Below are positions 11,133 to 23,500 of a stretch of DNA of 64,000 nt, in pieces. The position numbers and the translations under genes are program-made. Every line of letters starts with the position of its first letter. Within the stretch, counting starts at the first letter, position 1. The stretch is taken from NCBI GenBank assembly GCA_004431415.1, contig QPMI01000542.1:310001-374000 (forward strand), read 5' to 3'. The notes under the pieces were generated by a model, which was given only the letters and a program-made list of their open reading frames with translations, was not told where the DNA came from and did not search any database. The stretch is from Cyanophora paradoxa. Its lineage: Eukaryota; Glaucocystophyceae; Cyanophorales; Cyanophoraceae.

Positions 11133-12345
11133 CTCGCGCGGGCTGCAGCCTGCAGCTGCAGGAAGTGTGAAGTCCGAGTCGTGCGGTCGCGGGTCACCAC
11201 GGAAGTTCCTGCGTGCGACGATTAGCAAGAATAGCCCACAGAGCGATCGCAGCGCGTCCGAGAGCACGAGTTAAGCCGCGCTCCGCGGATCGGACCTGGC
11301 GGGCTGCGGACAAAGCCGTTCGGCGCTCCGGGCGGAAGCTGCCCACTTCCTGAAGCTCTCTGGTCAGCACAGAGTGTATGGAGAAGTCGGCAGCTCGCGG
11401 GAGGCGGGCCACGGACCTGATTCGACGAAGTCCGCCCGCGGCCCGCTCTCGCTGCCGACCTGCGCGCGTACGAGATGCACACAACACTAGAGAGGCCGCT
11501 GCTGCATGCTCCGCTCGCCCGCGGGCGCAGCAAGGCGCAGCAGCGGGCAGCGAGGACTCCGATATTTGCGACTTGTGTACCCCGTTCAAAATCGGTACCC
11601 AAGTTCGAAGACCTCGGACCTCCGACCTTGCTCTTAGCTATAGCTAGAGTTATGCAAGACAAGCGGCGAGTGCAGCTCTGCACTGGAGGCGCTAGCTACG
11701 AAGAGTGGAGAGCGCCATAGACCCCGCAGGCTCCGCAGGTGACGTGGCCAGATGCGTGCGGCAGCGCAGGAGGCCGCTTGCTCTTAGCAGCGTACCGAGA
11801 GCGTGGATGCGTGGTGCGCTGGATCGGTCCCGCGAGCCCCATTGCGCTCTCCAGCGGCGCCGACCTCGGGAGAAGTTGCTCATCCGGGCCCAGGTTCGGC
11901 GCAGCTCCCCGCTCTACATCACAGAGGTCTTGAGTCGATGTAAGAGCGCCACTTGCACGCTTTCAGCCCGACCTGACGCGATTTCGTGCAGGCTGGCAGG
12001 CGGCGTGCGGATTGCTTGCACCTTCGAGAGCGCACGACGCACCGCGCACGCGCAACGCTCTGCATCGTCTCTCCGGTCGATCCTGTTGCAGGCGAGCCGC
12101 GCCCGCTGCCGCGCCGCGCCCGAGCGCCGACGGCCGCCGCAGTTTGATGGTCGCGCGGCCGCACCCGTGCGCTCCCGCCCAATCGCTGCGCATTCCCGTG
12201 ATCCTCGCCTCAGATGCTCGCGAAACGGCCGCGCGGGAGCGGGTCCTCCGCCGCTCCTTCCCCCCTCGCGGGCGGCCTTCCTCGGCTCCACGACCATCCC
12301 GTCGCCGAGCTCGCCCAGGTCCGAGGGGTCCCTAGGGGAGGGAGA

Positions 12346-13245
12346 ATCAACTTTCGGCCGACCACGTAGGCTTATAAAGGGCTTCAATACGAGTTAAAAG
12401 AGCATAGTATCCGGTCCGGTGGCTCACGTTTAGAGACGACTTCCTGGGAGCGCTGCCGGGCCGCTGGGCCACGGGAATCGCTGCCGCGGGCGCGTTCTCT
12501 TTCCCCGCGCACTGGTCTGCATCTAACCTCAATCCCGGAACTCGCAGATCTCGCAGGCGAGCTCTCCACGCGAAACGGCTGAGGAGCTCCGAGCGTTTCG
12601 GGTGCGCGCTCGCCAGGGCGGCGATTCCTCCCAAAATTTTCTTAGCAGAGGCAGCTCCTCTGAGGGAGTAGAGTACGGGGGACCGCCTTTCGACCCCCTT
12701 CGATTCCGTGAGGAGCTTCCTTTGCGGATCTAGCGCCAGGGCCAGGGCGCAGCTCTTAAGCCCCATCAATCATCTTAAATGTCTCTTCAATGCGCATCTC
12801 ACATATTTTTGCCTCCCAGATTGTCGGGGATCGATCTGGCGCTTTCGTGGAGCCCGTGGAGCTCGAGGACGACGTCCGCCGCCTCCAGGTACGAAGGTGC
12901 CCCTGGGGGGCAAAAATCAACTTTCGGCCGACCACGTAGGCTTATAGAGGGCTTCAATACGAGTTAAATGAGCATAGTCTCCGGTCCGGCAGATTACTTT
13001 TAGAAACGACTTCCTGGCACTGTTGCCGGGCCGCTGTGCCACGAGAATCGCTGCGCCGGGCGCGTTCTCTTATCCCGCGCACTAGTCTGCATCTAATCTC
13101 GAGTTCTGCTTGTTCAGATTTCGCAGGCGAACTCCCCACGCGAAACGGCTGCGGAGCTCCGCGCTTTTCTGGTGCGCGCTCGCCAGGCCGCGGCGCCGCT
13201 CTTAAGCTCTACGCATAATCTCAAATGTCTCTTCAATGCGCGCTG
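12346..13245 (+). pseudogene. Duplicated captured exons inside CACTA copy 1
   Basis: A ~570-bp segment starting at 12,346 recurs from 12,916 as a shorter, diverged second copy. Both hold a 69-bp open exon after a CAG acceptor, 12,548-12,616 and 13,118-13,186. They read ISQASSPRETAEELRAF and ISQANSPRETAAELRAF over the same region, so the protein sequence is well kept. Between them, 12,820-12,888 is another 69-bp exon with a clear acceptor and a GTACGA donor, starting IVGDRSGAFVEPVELEDD. These look like exons of a host gene picked up by the element. I do not recognise the family. Confidence 0.55.
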
Positions 13246-15189
13246 CGACGTGCTTCTAGATCGCCCCGTTCTGAACACCCCCCGCCTGACCTTATTCTGA
13301 CATTATTCTGACACTATCCCCTAGGACGGACCTCCCGACCCGCCCCGGGCCACCGGAGGCGCGCCGGACCGCCGGACTTGCGCGGCCCGACGGAGACGGG
13401 TGCGGGCAAGCGGTGCGTACCCCTACCGGGGGTACATGATTTCTTAGTGACCTTCCTTCAGTTCCTCATTTCTCGGCACGGCGGCGGCGACGGGCGGCTC
13501 CGCGCGGCTCCCCGTGCGCGTCTTGACATGGGCTATCCACAGGCCGAGCGCGGCGCCCGGCGCCGCGGCCGGGGAGGAGCCCGGGCCCGAGATCTCCCCA
13601 GGAGAACCCTCTGGACCGCCGCGCTCCTCTGCGCCTTCCCTATTCCGCGCGTAAGGATGCACGGAGGTCGTTAGGATGATTCTTTATCTAAATGTGCAGT
13701 AAACATGCAGCGCGATTTTCGCTTTCGGCACAGCGGGGCAGTTTTCGCACGCGCCGTCCCGCGGAGCGGCGCTGGGGGCTGCGCGGCCTCTATACGCATC
13801 TCTAATCGATATAGAATGTTCGTGGCATGCTGCGCGCCGGGTGGGGGTTCCGGGGAATGCATTCCGCAGCGGAAAGTATACGCAGCCGGTTCAAATTTGG
13901 CGGCCTGTTGTGAACGCACCGGCTCATCTCCAGCTTCTAAAACTTGCATATTTGGAATCAGAAGCTTCAAAATAGGGTGGGTGCTTGTTTCTAGGTCGAT
14001 ACGAGAAGAGGGCCCGATCCACGACTCGGTCATGAACATGATGATCATGAACATGATTTGCATGACATGACATCGGCGGTTTGCACTCAACCTGCGCATT
14101 TTACATTTTACGAAATACCATAAATATCCAGAAGGGTGTAGATGGGGGTTTTCGAGGGTGGCGGAGACGATGGGCGTGTTTCTGCGGCCAGCCAATTAAA
14201 GCCTGAACCGGTATTCAAGATTCGCAGTAACGGGGGCCCCATATTGCTCCCAGCATCATTCCGCCCCACCCATTCGCAGGCAGCTTCCACCACTCCGAAT
14301 ATAAGTCATTCAGATGCTATTAAGAGATACTGCATGCTTGGAAGCCCGCTCGGAGTTCGAACCACGAGCCCCGCACCCCTCGAGCCCTTGGCCCCGCGTG
14401 CTCAGTTTGCAGACGAGCTGGCCTCGTTCATATCGATGCTATAAGTTATATATAATTAGCTGCAGGAAGGCACACTACCTACAACTAAAACTGTAATATT
14501 GATAAATTCGGACGTCGATACATACGCCATACATGTCCAGCCGAAATTCTAGCGGAGCACAGCGAACGATTGGCGCGAAACTGAGCACGTCAGAAGTGCA
14601 GTTTAGAGCAATCTAGAGCAGGGAAATTTTTGGTTTCGCGCCAATGTCTCGCCGTGCAGAAGTTGGCCTCGGGGGTCGCTGCGCCCCGGCCCCCTCTTCA
14701 GCCCTCGACAGCGCAAGGCAGCTCAAGGCCCGCCCAGGCCCCCCCGCTCCCCCCAACTGCCCTTCCCGGGACTCGAACGCTGGAGCAATAAGACGCCGGC
14801 CGGGCGCGCTGCTAGCTCGGCTAGCTCGCCGCGAAACTGGCCTTTTCCTCGTCGCCTTTGTATGGCCATACATCTAGGAAAATTTCGTACCGGATCCGCA
14901 CGAAACTGAGCCTTATTCTAGCATCAAGATGCATATTAGCTAGTATTAAACGCTTCAGTTTCTCGCCAATCGCTTCCCATTATTTTATCCAGCCAAATCG
15001 ACCAGATACTCTAGATCGATATCTCCGCGAAGTCTCCAGCCAAGGCGCGGAGACTTGCTGGAGAGTGGCTCTATACAAGTCTCCAAAGAGTCTCCAAGCG
15101 GATATTAGCTGGAGACTACAGCTCAGGAAATACTCCATCTAGTCTCCTGAAGCCCCAAAAATGCGTTAGTCTCCAGCTAGTCTCAGTCT

Positions 15190-15230
15190 ATTCTCCAGCT
15201 GATCTCCCGGGACCCCCCCCTCCACTAGTG
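15190..15230 (-). repeat. Right terminal inverted repeat of CACTA copy 1
   Basis: Perfect inverse of 10,131-10,171. The outermost bases read CACTAGTG and are followed by GAG at 15,231-15,233. Confidence 0.9.
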
Positions 15231-15260
15231 GAGCCCGGGGATATCGATCCGCGAGCCGCT

Positions 15261-15753
15261 GAGCTGGGGTCCTGCAGCTGGGGACCCGCCCGAGATCTAG
15301 AGATTCTAGCCTATAGCTAGCAGCTGCAGACCGTACGCGTCGGACCACGCGCGCGCTGCGCATGCGGGCCTGCGCATGCGGCACGTGCATGCGCACGCGT
15401 ACGCGTATATGCGTATACGTACGTACGAGGGCGCGTGTATACAGGGCCCACGTGCACGCGGGCCGCGGCTCGGGGGCCCGGCCGGCGCGGGGCGGGCCCG
15501 AGGGGGGGGGGTACTGCCGTACCGGCCCCACTCGTCGCGTCGACTCGCCGCGCGGAAAGGCGCGGTGCGCCGGTTGGCACAAGCGATTCGACGCGCCGGC
15601 GTCGATGTCTCCGCGGCGAGTCCGCGCAGAGTCCGCGGAGCTTCATGTGTTTTGATTCTTTTGAAAGGTTTTTCAATCTGAAGAATTAAAAAAAGACAAA
15701 GGAATCATTGAAAGGTAACTTCGGGGTAACTTCCGAAAAAAGTGTTGCCGCAG
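15261..15753. repeat. Linker block between transposon end and next unit, copy 1
   Basis: A ~490-bp GC-rich block joins each CACTA right end to the next unit leader. At about 15,350-15,445 it contains a long alternating purine-pyrimidine stretch (GCATGCGCACGCGTACGCG and similar), a good candidate for Z-DNA. It ends with an A-rich segment near 15,685-15,740. No gene is convincing here, although overlapping frames stay open on both strands. Confidence 0.75.
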
Positions 15754-15959
15754 GCTGGCCCGCACTGCCCCGCAGTGCGATCGCCGGTACCGCCAGGCGC
15801 CGCGAGCCTCGCGATCGGAGGCCGGGGCCGCCGGGCGGCGGGCGCCGGCGGCGCGGCCAGCGCCGCCGCGCGGCCGCGCGGCCCGCGCCCGAGCGCCGCG
15901 GCGCCCGGCCGCCGCCAGCTGCAGCCCGGCGCCGCGCCGCCGGCGCCCGCCGCGCTCCC

Positions 15960-16210
15960 GAGTCCCGAGTCCTGATCGCGACTCGCCGACAGTCGGCGAG
16001 TCCCGAGTCCCGGAGTCCCGAGTCTCCCGACCGTCGGACTCCCGACTCCCGACTCCCGAGTCCCGAGTCCCGACTCCCGAGTCCCGACTCCCGAGTCCCG
16101 AGTCCCGACTCGGCGACTCCCGAGCCTCGGAGTCCCGACTCCCGACTCCCGACTCCCGGAGTCCGGCGAGTCCCGACTTCCGCGCCCGAGTCGGCCCGAC
16201 TCGGCGAGTC
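15960..16210. repeat. GANTC-dense array, copy 2
   Basis: Base-for-base equivalent of 206-456, in the second unit. Confidence 0.85.
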
Positions 16211-16777
16211 CGACTTCGACCCGGGCCCTGATCGGAGGCGCCGTGCCGACTCACAGGGATCCGGACTCCGGATCCGGAGTCGGCTCATCAGCCTGGCAGA
16301 CTCCTCGGCTCTGCTGCGCTCTACTAGGCTACTCTGGCTACTACTACTAGGCTGCTCTGCTGCTGCCAGCATCCTGCTGGTCCCTGGGAGGCTGGGAGCC
16401 TGGGACTCCCTGCAGCGGCTGGTCCGTGGCGACTCCGAGCAGCTGCAGGCTGTACTGCAGGCTGCAGCAGGCGTCTGCAGCTGCCCTGGGCGACACTGTG
16501 ACAGCTGGTAGGATCCGGAGGCGCGAGTCGGCGCATGCACTGCAGCAGGCATCGGCAGCTGCCCTGGGCCTGTTCCTAGGCCTGGGCCGCCGCCTGGCCC
16601 AGCAGCTGCAGACTGCAGTCACTGAGTGTTTCGAGTCAACTTTCGACTGTCTGTGGAGCTCCTGCAGCTGGAGATCTAGACGCGAACATCTATATATATA
16701 GGTCTGCAGTACTAGTTAGCTAGCCATAGATCTATAGCTATAGCTAGGCCCAGCAGCTTCGAATTCGCAGCATCCAT

Positions 16778-19700
16778 ATGCATGCGCAAATGTGCAGCCT
16801 TGAATGCAGCTACGCATGCATATGCATGCATATGGCGCCGGCCTGCAGCCGCAGCTGCCCCGCGGCGGGCGGGCAGAGTCCCGCGGCCGCGCGCGCCTGT
16901 GCACGCGAAGGCAAGGGCCCCGCGGCCGGCGCCGGCACTGGCGCCAGTCGCAGGTCGCCTCGCGACCGGCGAGATCTAGATCTGGAGCTCGACCGCCGGC
17001 AGCGGCCGTCGGGGGCGGCCGCCGTAGGTCTCGGCGCATGCGCGCTGCTGGCCCTCCAGCTCGGGCTGCTGACCGTGGCGCTCCTGCCTGCGGCTTCGGC
17101 AATATCCATCAACGCCTCGTCAATCGTGCTGGCCCCGCCTTCCCGGCCGCCCACTGGCTTTGAGACCGCGGAAACGTACTACGCCTCTGTTCAGGTACGC
17201 AATTGCAATTTGGCAAATGCTGTCCCATTGTCATTTAAATTTGCGAATAAGTCCGATACACGTGCCGGTACTTTAAGCACAATTTTGGTTCGCGCTCATC
17301 TTACATAAGACTTAATTGCATCTCCCCACACTATATATAGCTATTTTCAGGCCGGGAGTGTGCACGTGGACCGAACCCTTAGTCACACACGCGGCTAATG
17401 ACGCCGTCGCAGCGCGTGTACGCCGCTTCGACGGACCCCACAACGAAGCTCGTCTTCGGCCGCAAGAGTCCGTCTGGGCCGCCGGGCCGCCGCCCGCGCC
17501 CTAGGCCTCCCTCCGGCTTCGAGCTGATCATGAGCCACCACCGGTACCGGCGCCGTTGCGCAGGCGAGCTGTGGCTGGTGGTCGACGTCGATGACCCTCC
17601 CGGGATCGATGAGGGCGAGTTCTCCTGTCAGGCCTCCCGCCTCCACACCTGCAGCGTCGACGAGGGTGCGAAACAATAAATTCCGCCTTTCTTATGGCTG
17701 ACCAAGACTTTCCCATGGGCCACCCTTTCCGTGGCACAGCGGCCATGCTGGCCCAGCCCGGCTGCAGCCCTTACATCGTCGTGAGCGCTCCGAGCACCAA
17801 CGTCACCTTCCGCGTCCCCCACGTGCCCCGGTATCCCGAATCCCATCCCGAAACCATCGTCTGCTTCGAATTCATTGTTATATTTTTATAAAGAACTCCA
17901 GCTTCAAGCTATTTTTATAAGACTCTTGTTTGACGCTTGACATTTACACGCGGCGCGGCAGGGCGCAGACGCCGTGGGCGTCCCACCACGCGACCTCGCG
18001 CCTCTACTTCCGCCACGTCGTCAACGACGAGGACCCCGTCCTCGAGCCCCTCCGCGCCCCGATCGTGTCAGCGGCCTTCAGCTTCCAATTTAAATTCGTC
18101 TCTTCGTGTGATTCGGAGCGTGCAGGAACCTCGCAAACTGCAACTACATCACGACAGCTTTCGGGATACTGGAGGTGCGATGCTCCGATCCGTTTCTTCT
18201 AAGAGTCTTAAGCTCGAGCTCGAACCAACTCGTTTTCGCTGATCGCAAATCCCGCTTTTCGAAATCGGCAGTACATCACGCTCGACAACGCGACGCACGC
18301 GCCCAGCGGGTACTTCGAGGTCGAGCCCGACCCCTCCAACCCACTCAATGCAGACCCCGTCGTCGACACGGTGCGCCATTCAGTCCTTTTGAGTCCAGCA
18401 ATATGTCTTATTCCGCTTTGCTTGCAGTCGAAGCGCATCAAGCTCGACCCGGAGCTAGAGCCCGTGTCTCTGCAGCTGGTCCATGTCGATGTTAAATCAA
18501 ACGTCTGCCGCTTCTGCGCTGATTCCGGTCTCATCCTGCAGATCGGGCTGAGCCTGGCTCGACCCTTTCCGTCAATGACGTCATGTGGGTGGCGATCACT
18601 TTCGACGGGGTCATCGTGCGCCCGAAATTGAACCGCGACTCTGTCTTCCCGGACACGTAAAATTTCCTCTCGAAATAATCCTAATCATAACCCCTGCACA
18701 CCACAGGACGACCCTCTTCCGCCGAACTGTTCCATTGCTGTCAACCTGTGCGCTGCCGCATGCGCATATGCATGCTCAGCCGTTTGAATACCATTATATT
18801 CAAACTAATCTCTTGTTCGAGCTTCGAGCTGCTGCCGACGTTGTTTTCACTTCTGCTTAAGCTTATTCAACCCCCCCGGCTCGACAGCAATTTCCGGACC
18901 ATTGAAGACTGGCAGGCAGTCTCGCGCGATGATGCGCTCGCGGGAATGGGCGGTGCGGGCCACGCCACAATCAGCGATCACACACTCGTCTACCGTCACA
19001 CGTACGCGTGCAGCTTGATGCTTGTTTCGCATGCGCATGGGTCTCCGAGCGCTAAACGATCACGGCATGCGCAGGGTTCTGAAGGGTGAGAACTCGAGGG
19101 CGATTGCGGTGAGGAGCCCCGTAACACAGGGCCTCATCATCTCGAACGATTGCTCCTCGAAGTGCGGCTTGCGCCGAGGCGGAATGCGTGCTCCCTCTCA
19201 GAGTCTCTGCAGGGGGATGCGATTCGCGTCCGCGAAAGCAGGAGCAAAGCGGACCGTGAGCCTCGCAGGTGCATTCGAGAGAAGGGGCGCCGGGCGCGTG
19301 TCTAAGCTGGGCTCAAATCTCCCTGCAGACCTCGTCTTCTCGCCATGCAAGCGGTCCTTGACCTCGCCGAGCGGCTGCGAGCCCGGAGTGACCTCCGTCG
19401 GCGTTGACACCCTCCGTGCGCCAACGCCCCCGACCGGGATCTCAATTGAAAGCCACATGAGTAGCTCCAGAAATTAATCTGAGCGGTGTTTTGCGGCAGC
19501 CCCGCGGATGGTCGGCGTCAGCACACGCAAGGACCCGAAGTCGGTGTTCTACAGCGGCGACGCTATCGATATTGGTAGGCATATCACTAATCGTATAACA
19601 GCTGGCTTCTGTCACTGACCACATTTATGTGTGCGCAGCGGTTCTTTTCACCAAGCCCGTGATTTTTGTGGTTTCTCCCGACAATGGCGTCAATCCCTTC

Positions 19701-21633
19701 GGTCTGCCTGCGTTGCCCTGCGTAGAAATATCCGAACAAGCGTTTGTACATGGGTCGCTCAACTGGCTCTCCGGATCCTTCGCGCAGCCGTGGGGCGGCC
19801 TTACCTCGACCTGAACTCCGGCGGCGAGGCCTCTTTCGTCGGATACTTCCCGAACGACAATTCCACCCTTCTCTTCCGCTACCTAGTTGCGGTTCGTCGC
19901 TCAGGATCGCACAGCTCAGTTGCCGGAATGCTTCTGCTAAATCTGCAGCCGCTGATCCTCGGAGAGCAGTCTGGCGAGACGACGGACGGGAAGCCCCTTG
20001 AGGTCGTCAAGTTCGAAACAAACGGCGCCGTCGTTACGTCGGCCAACGGCCTGGACAGTGCGCCGTGCAATCGCAAAGGCTTTTGACCTCGCTCAAGAAA
20101 GCTTATCGCATTCTTTCGCGTCTCAGTTGTCGCGAACGAAGAGGTGCTGAAGGCGGTTAAGGATGCGAACAGCGGCCTGTCAGCCGCTGGCCTCATTGTT
20201 CAGCGCTCCAGCACTGCGCGCCGGGTACGATCTGTACATGGTTTAAAAACGCATTTCTCATTTGAGAGGCAACGATCGATTTTGCGAGCGCAGCTCGAGG
20301 TATTCGGCGCTGTCGGCGGGGGCCGTGATGTCTTCTCGCTCCACTCGGTCATTTACATTATTCTTACCTTCGACGACGTGGTGCGGCGCGTTTGTGATGA
20401 ATTGCTGCACAGCTGCAGGCGGGCTCACAGTGTTTTCTCGTAATTTGCACAGGTCTTCCAGCGCCCGAAGGACAACAACTCCGCCGCCCTCGACGCCTGC
20501 GGCCGACGCTGCGCACTAACTTCGGAACTTTGGAGTTCCTCCCGCGCGAGGAGTTCAACGCTATTGTCCAGGTGCTATTTTGCGCTTGACGTCGCCTGAA
20601 CGCGTACGTGCCTGAACGCTTCGCAGGGCAACGTGGCAGGCCGCCAGCAGATCGTATTTCGCCGTTCAGTGGAAGTGCGCGAAATCATATGCGACCGGAC
20701 GCCGTGTTCGTGCATACGAAGCCGCCTCTGACAGCGACGCAGCCGAGACGGGCTGTACGAGAGCATCGAGATCGAGAAGCCGTACGACACTGCGGTCAAC
20801 GCCACCGGCTGCAGCCCCGCCGCGAGTGCGCGCGCGTGGCTCTGCATGCGCATTTTAATTTGTGAAACCGATCTGCTTTCGACTCTGTTAATTCTCCAAT
20901 GCAATTCTCCTGTTAATATATTCTGTTTCAATGTTTCTTGAACAGCGGGCATGGTTGTACCGGTGGCGCTCTCGAAGATCGCGGGCTTCTACCCGCTGGA
21001 GAATCAAAACAACCCCTTTGAGGCATGGGTGAAGGTGCGTGAGCAAAGCGCTCGCATATCTGAATATCTGCATATCTGCATCTGCTGTCTAATTTCCAAG
21101 CTAGATCGATACCTTTTCGGCCAGCATCGTCGGAGTTGCCGCAAAGGTAATTGGTCTTGTTTAATGATTATTCGATCCCCCAGCTGCAGTCTATCGGTTT
21201 TGAGATTCTTCCAGTTCTCGAACATCACTGTGGGCCTCGCTCCCGGTCGCATAGGGGTACGTATACGTTCTCGAGACGAGCTCGCGAGCATCGCCACCCG
21301 TGCATCCGACAACACCGCGCGCGCCGCAGGACGTCGATATCCTCGTCACATTTTCGAAACCGGTGGACTACCAAATCCTCGTGCGACCACAAACTTGCAG
21401 CCAAAATCGATACCGAATTCGTCTTCGTGGCTCACGCGCACGCGGCCGCGGCGCGCGCGCAGCTGGACCCGCTGAACGTGCAGGACGCGGCGAAGACGCG
21501 GGAGGCACGCCTGTACGGCACGCCGCGCATCGCCCTCAACACGCTCGCCTACGCGTACCTCCTCGGCTACGCCAACCCGGACATTCCGGCCAGCTTGATC
21601 CATTACGCACTCCAAGAGCAGTGTTCGTCATGA
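16778..21633 (+). pseudogene. Channel-less ectodomain copy 2 of the pLGIC gene
   Basis: It has the same exon series as copy 1. Here one more C in the run near 16,860 puts the ATG at 16,778, not 16,782, in frame with the signal segment. The last shared exon ends NPD and continues IPASLIHYALQEQCSS to a stop at 21,633. This is a different tail from copies 1 and 3, because the junction C-run is one base shorter (cc, not ccc). Among the copies, this one keeps the 4-C run (GACCCCGTC) that holds the LYFRHVVNDEDP exon open, and is useful as a reference for the ectodomain consensus. It lacks any channel module. Confidence 0.7.
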
Positions 21634-22295
21634 ACATGATGATCATGAACATGATTTGCATGACATGACATCGGCGGTTTGCACTCAACCTGCGCATTTT
21701 ACATTTTACGAAATACCATAAATATCCAGAAGGGTGTAGATGGGGGTTTTCGAGGGTGGCGGAGACGATGGCGTGTTTCTGCGGCCAGCCAATTAAAGCC
21801 TGAACCGGTATTCAAGATTCGCAGTAACGGGGCCCCATATTGCTCCCAGCATCATTCCGCCCCACCCATTCGCAGGCAGCTTCCACCACTCCGAATATAA
21901 GTCATTCAGATGCTATTAAGAGATACTGCATGCTTGGAAGCCCGCTCGGAGTTCGAACCACGAGCCCCGCACCCCTCGAGCCCTTGGCCCCGCGTGCTCA
22001 GTTTGCAGACGAGCTGGCCTCGTTCATATCGATGCTATAAGTTATATATAATTAGCTGCAGGAAGGCACACTACCTACAACTAAAACTGTAATATTGATA
22101 AATTCGGACGTCGATACATACGCCATACATGTCCAGCCGAAATTCTAGCGGAGCACAGCGAACGATTGGCGCGAAACTGAGCACGTCAGAAGTGCAGTTT
22201 AGAGCAATCTAGAGCAGGGAAATTTTTGGTTTCGCGCCAATGTCTCGCCGTGCAGAAGTTGGCCTCGGGGGTCGCTGCGCCCCGGCCCCCTCTTC
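21628..22295 (+). mobile_element. Truncated CACTA right-end block, copy 2
   Basis: It matches the first ~670 bp of the right-end block but breaks off at about 22,295, before the subterminal repeats and inverted repeat. The sequence then jumps directly to the last codons of the FNT gene (equivalent to 8,927). Only the dinucleotide TC is shared at the breakpoint, so this is a deletion derivative of the first unit. Confidence 0.8.
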
Positions 22296-23500
22296 GCCGG
22301 CGCTAGAGAAGGAGCTCGGAGATCTCTAGGACGGTTGATATAAGGGCAAGCGCAAGTTAAGGGATTTCAGAGCCGCGTGCCGGCCGTCATTTGACGGCTC
22401 TCGAATTTCCTCTTGATTTTCAAGACGCGCTATCGAGCTGCCCGGCGTTGATTATTGGTTAGAACGACGTACACATGCACAATATTTCCGCGGTATTTTT
22501 GTATGCAAGCGTCCCTACACTGTCTCAGAGTCTTGTTCTTCGCTTGTGCATCTTGTCCAGTATACGTAGGGATGCCTTTCATGCGCCGCGGCGCTTGGTC
22601 TGATTTCGAATTCCTATATTTAATATATATAGTCATAGTTTCAAAGTGAAGCCTCGCATTCGCAGCCATGGCCATTTTCTACATTCGCAGCCATGGCCGT
22701 TTCCTCCATTTCCGCAGCCATTTCCTGCTAAAGATCCGTGTACACGTTAAACGTTTCGATCGCATCTTAGAAATCCTTCAGAGGATTTAAGATCAGCTCC
22801 TTTCGCAGGAGATTGCGTCGATGCAATGGAGCTCATTGTAGCTATTGCCAGTATACGTAGACGTAGATGTACAGTACCATTCGGGAATTTCCTGGGTCTA
22901 TAGCTATAGCTAGTTGGTTTCTGTAGCCAGATTTCTAGATTTGATTCGTCGGTAGATGCGCCCGTTCCCGGAGTCCCCTCGGTGTCAAGAGTCGCTCGAA
23001 TCTTGCAATTGCGTCAATTGCAATCTGATCAATTTGAAGCAGTGTTGGCCAGCCCCTCTCAGAGTCTGAATATCTTTTGCGTGGGAGATAATCACAAGAA
23101 ATCATTCGACTTCGAATCCAAAAACATGTGCAGATCTAGAGTACGCGCAGCCTCAGACAGGACTTGGAAGGCGCTCCGTTGTTCCAACCCGCCTTTGAAT
23201 TTCCCGTCGGTCCGATCCAGCCCTGGAGCTGCGCGTATGCGCATGCATGCATTTCATCGTATGGTCGAGCTCCCGGAGTCGGGGACTCCGGGAGGCCAGG
23301 CCAAGGCCTCGCGATCGCGGCCGCATCGCGGCTGAAATTCGAGTCCCGAGAGTCGCGCGCGTGACCGCCACGAGGGCAAGTCCAAGGCCTTGGCCTTGGC
23401 ATTAATATTGGCATTGGTCCCGAAACCACCACGTGCACCGCTGCACGCGTACGGCCGGGGTCGACGTTCCGATTCCGACTCGCGATCGCGCTCGGCCGAG
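22296..23500. other. FNT-downstream flank, copy 2
   Basis: Equivalent of 8,927-10,130. It begins with the last ~35 bp of the FNT coding sequence (LEKELGDL and stop) with no upstream FNT exons, so no transporter is coded here. It ends with GAG abutting the transposon. Confidence 0.75.

Larger units (their letters stand above)
10131..15230. mobile_element. CACTA (EnSpm-type) DNA transposon, non-autonomous, copy 1
   Basis: The element is 5,100 bp long. It starts CACTAGTGG and ends with the inverse CCACTAGTG. The outer 41 bp at each end are perfect inverted repeats, including an eight-base G/C run. Both ends are flanked by GAG (10,128-10,130 and 15,231-15,233), the 3-bp target duplication expected for CACTA elements. 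Subterminal zones (10,175-10,400 and about 15,025-15,190) are full of GGAGACT/GGAGATT words in both orientations. Inside are a 144-bp tandem array, duplicated exon-like fragments (12.3-13.2 kb) and a stretch of ordinary-looking sequence. I see no DDE transposase, so mobility would depend on an enzyme coded elsewhere. A second copy sits at 23,501-28,601. Confidence 0.85.

Noticed and set aside
10519-11274. A 251-codon frame over the 144-bp array as a repeat protein.
   Set aside because: Other frames are equally open, codon choice follows base composition, and the flanking sequence gives no gene structure.
11194-12397. Overlapping 130-230 codon frames in the CACTA interior as a transposase.
   Set aside because: No DDE/D motif, zinc finger or similarity to EnSpm transposase could be seen; the translations are Arg/Ser/Ala-rich.
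15673-16552. Long open frames of 190-290 codons on both strands over the GC-rich leader and GANTC array (also at 29,057, 36,605 and 44,174).
   Set aside because: They are low-complexity Ser/Arg/Asp and Ala/Arg/Pro translations of short repeats, open in several frames at once, with no domain or splice logic.
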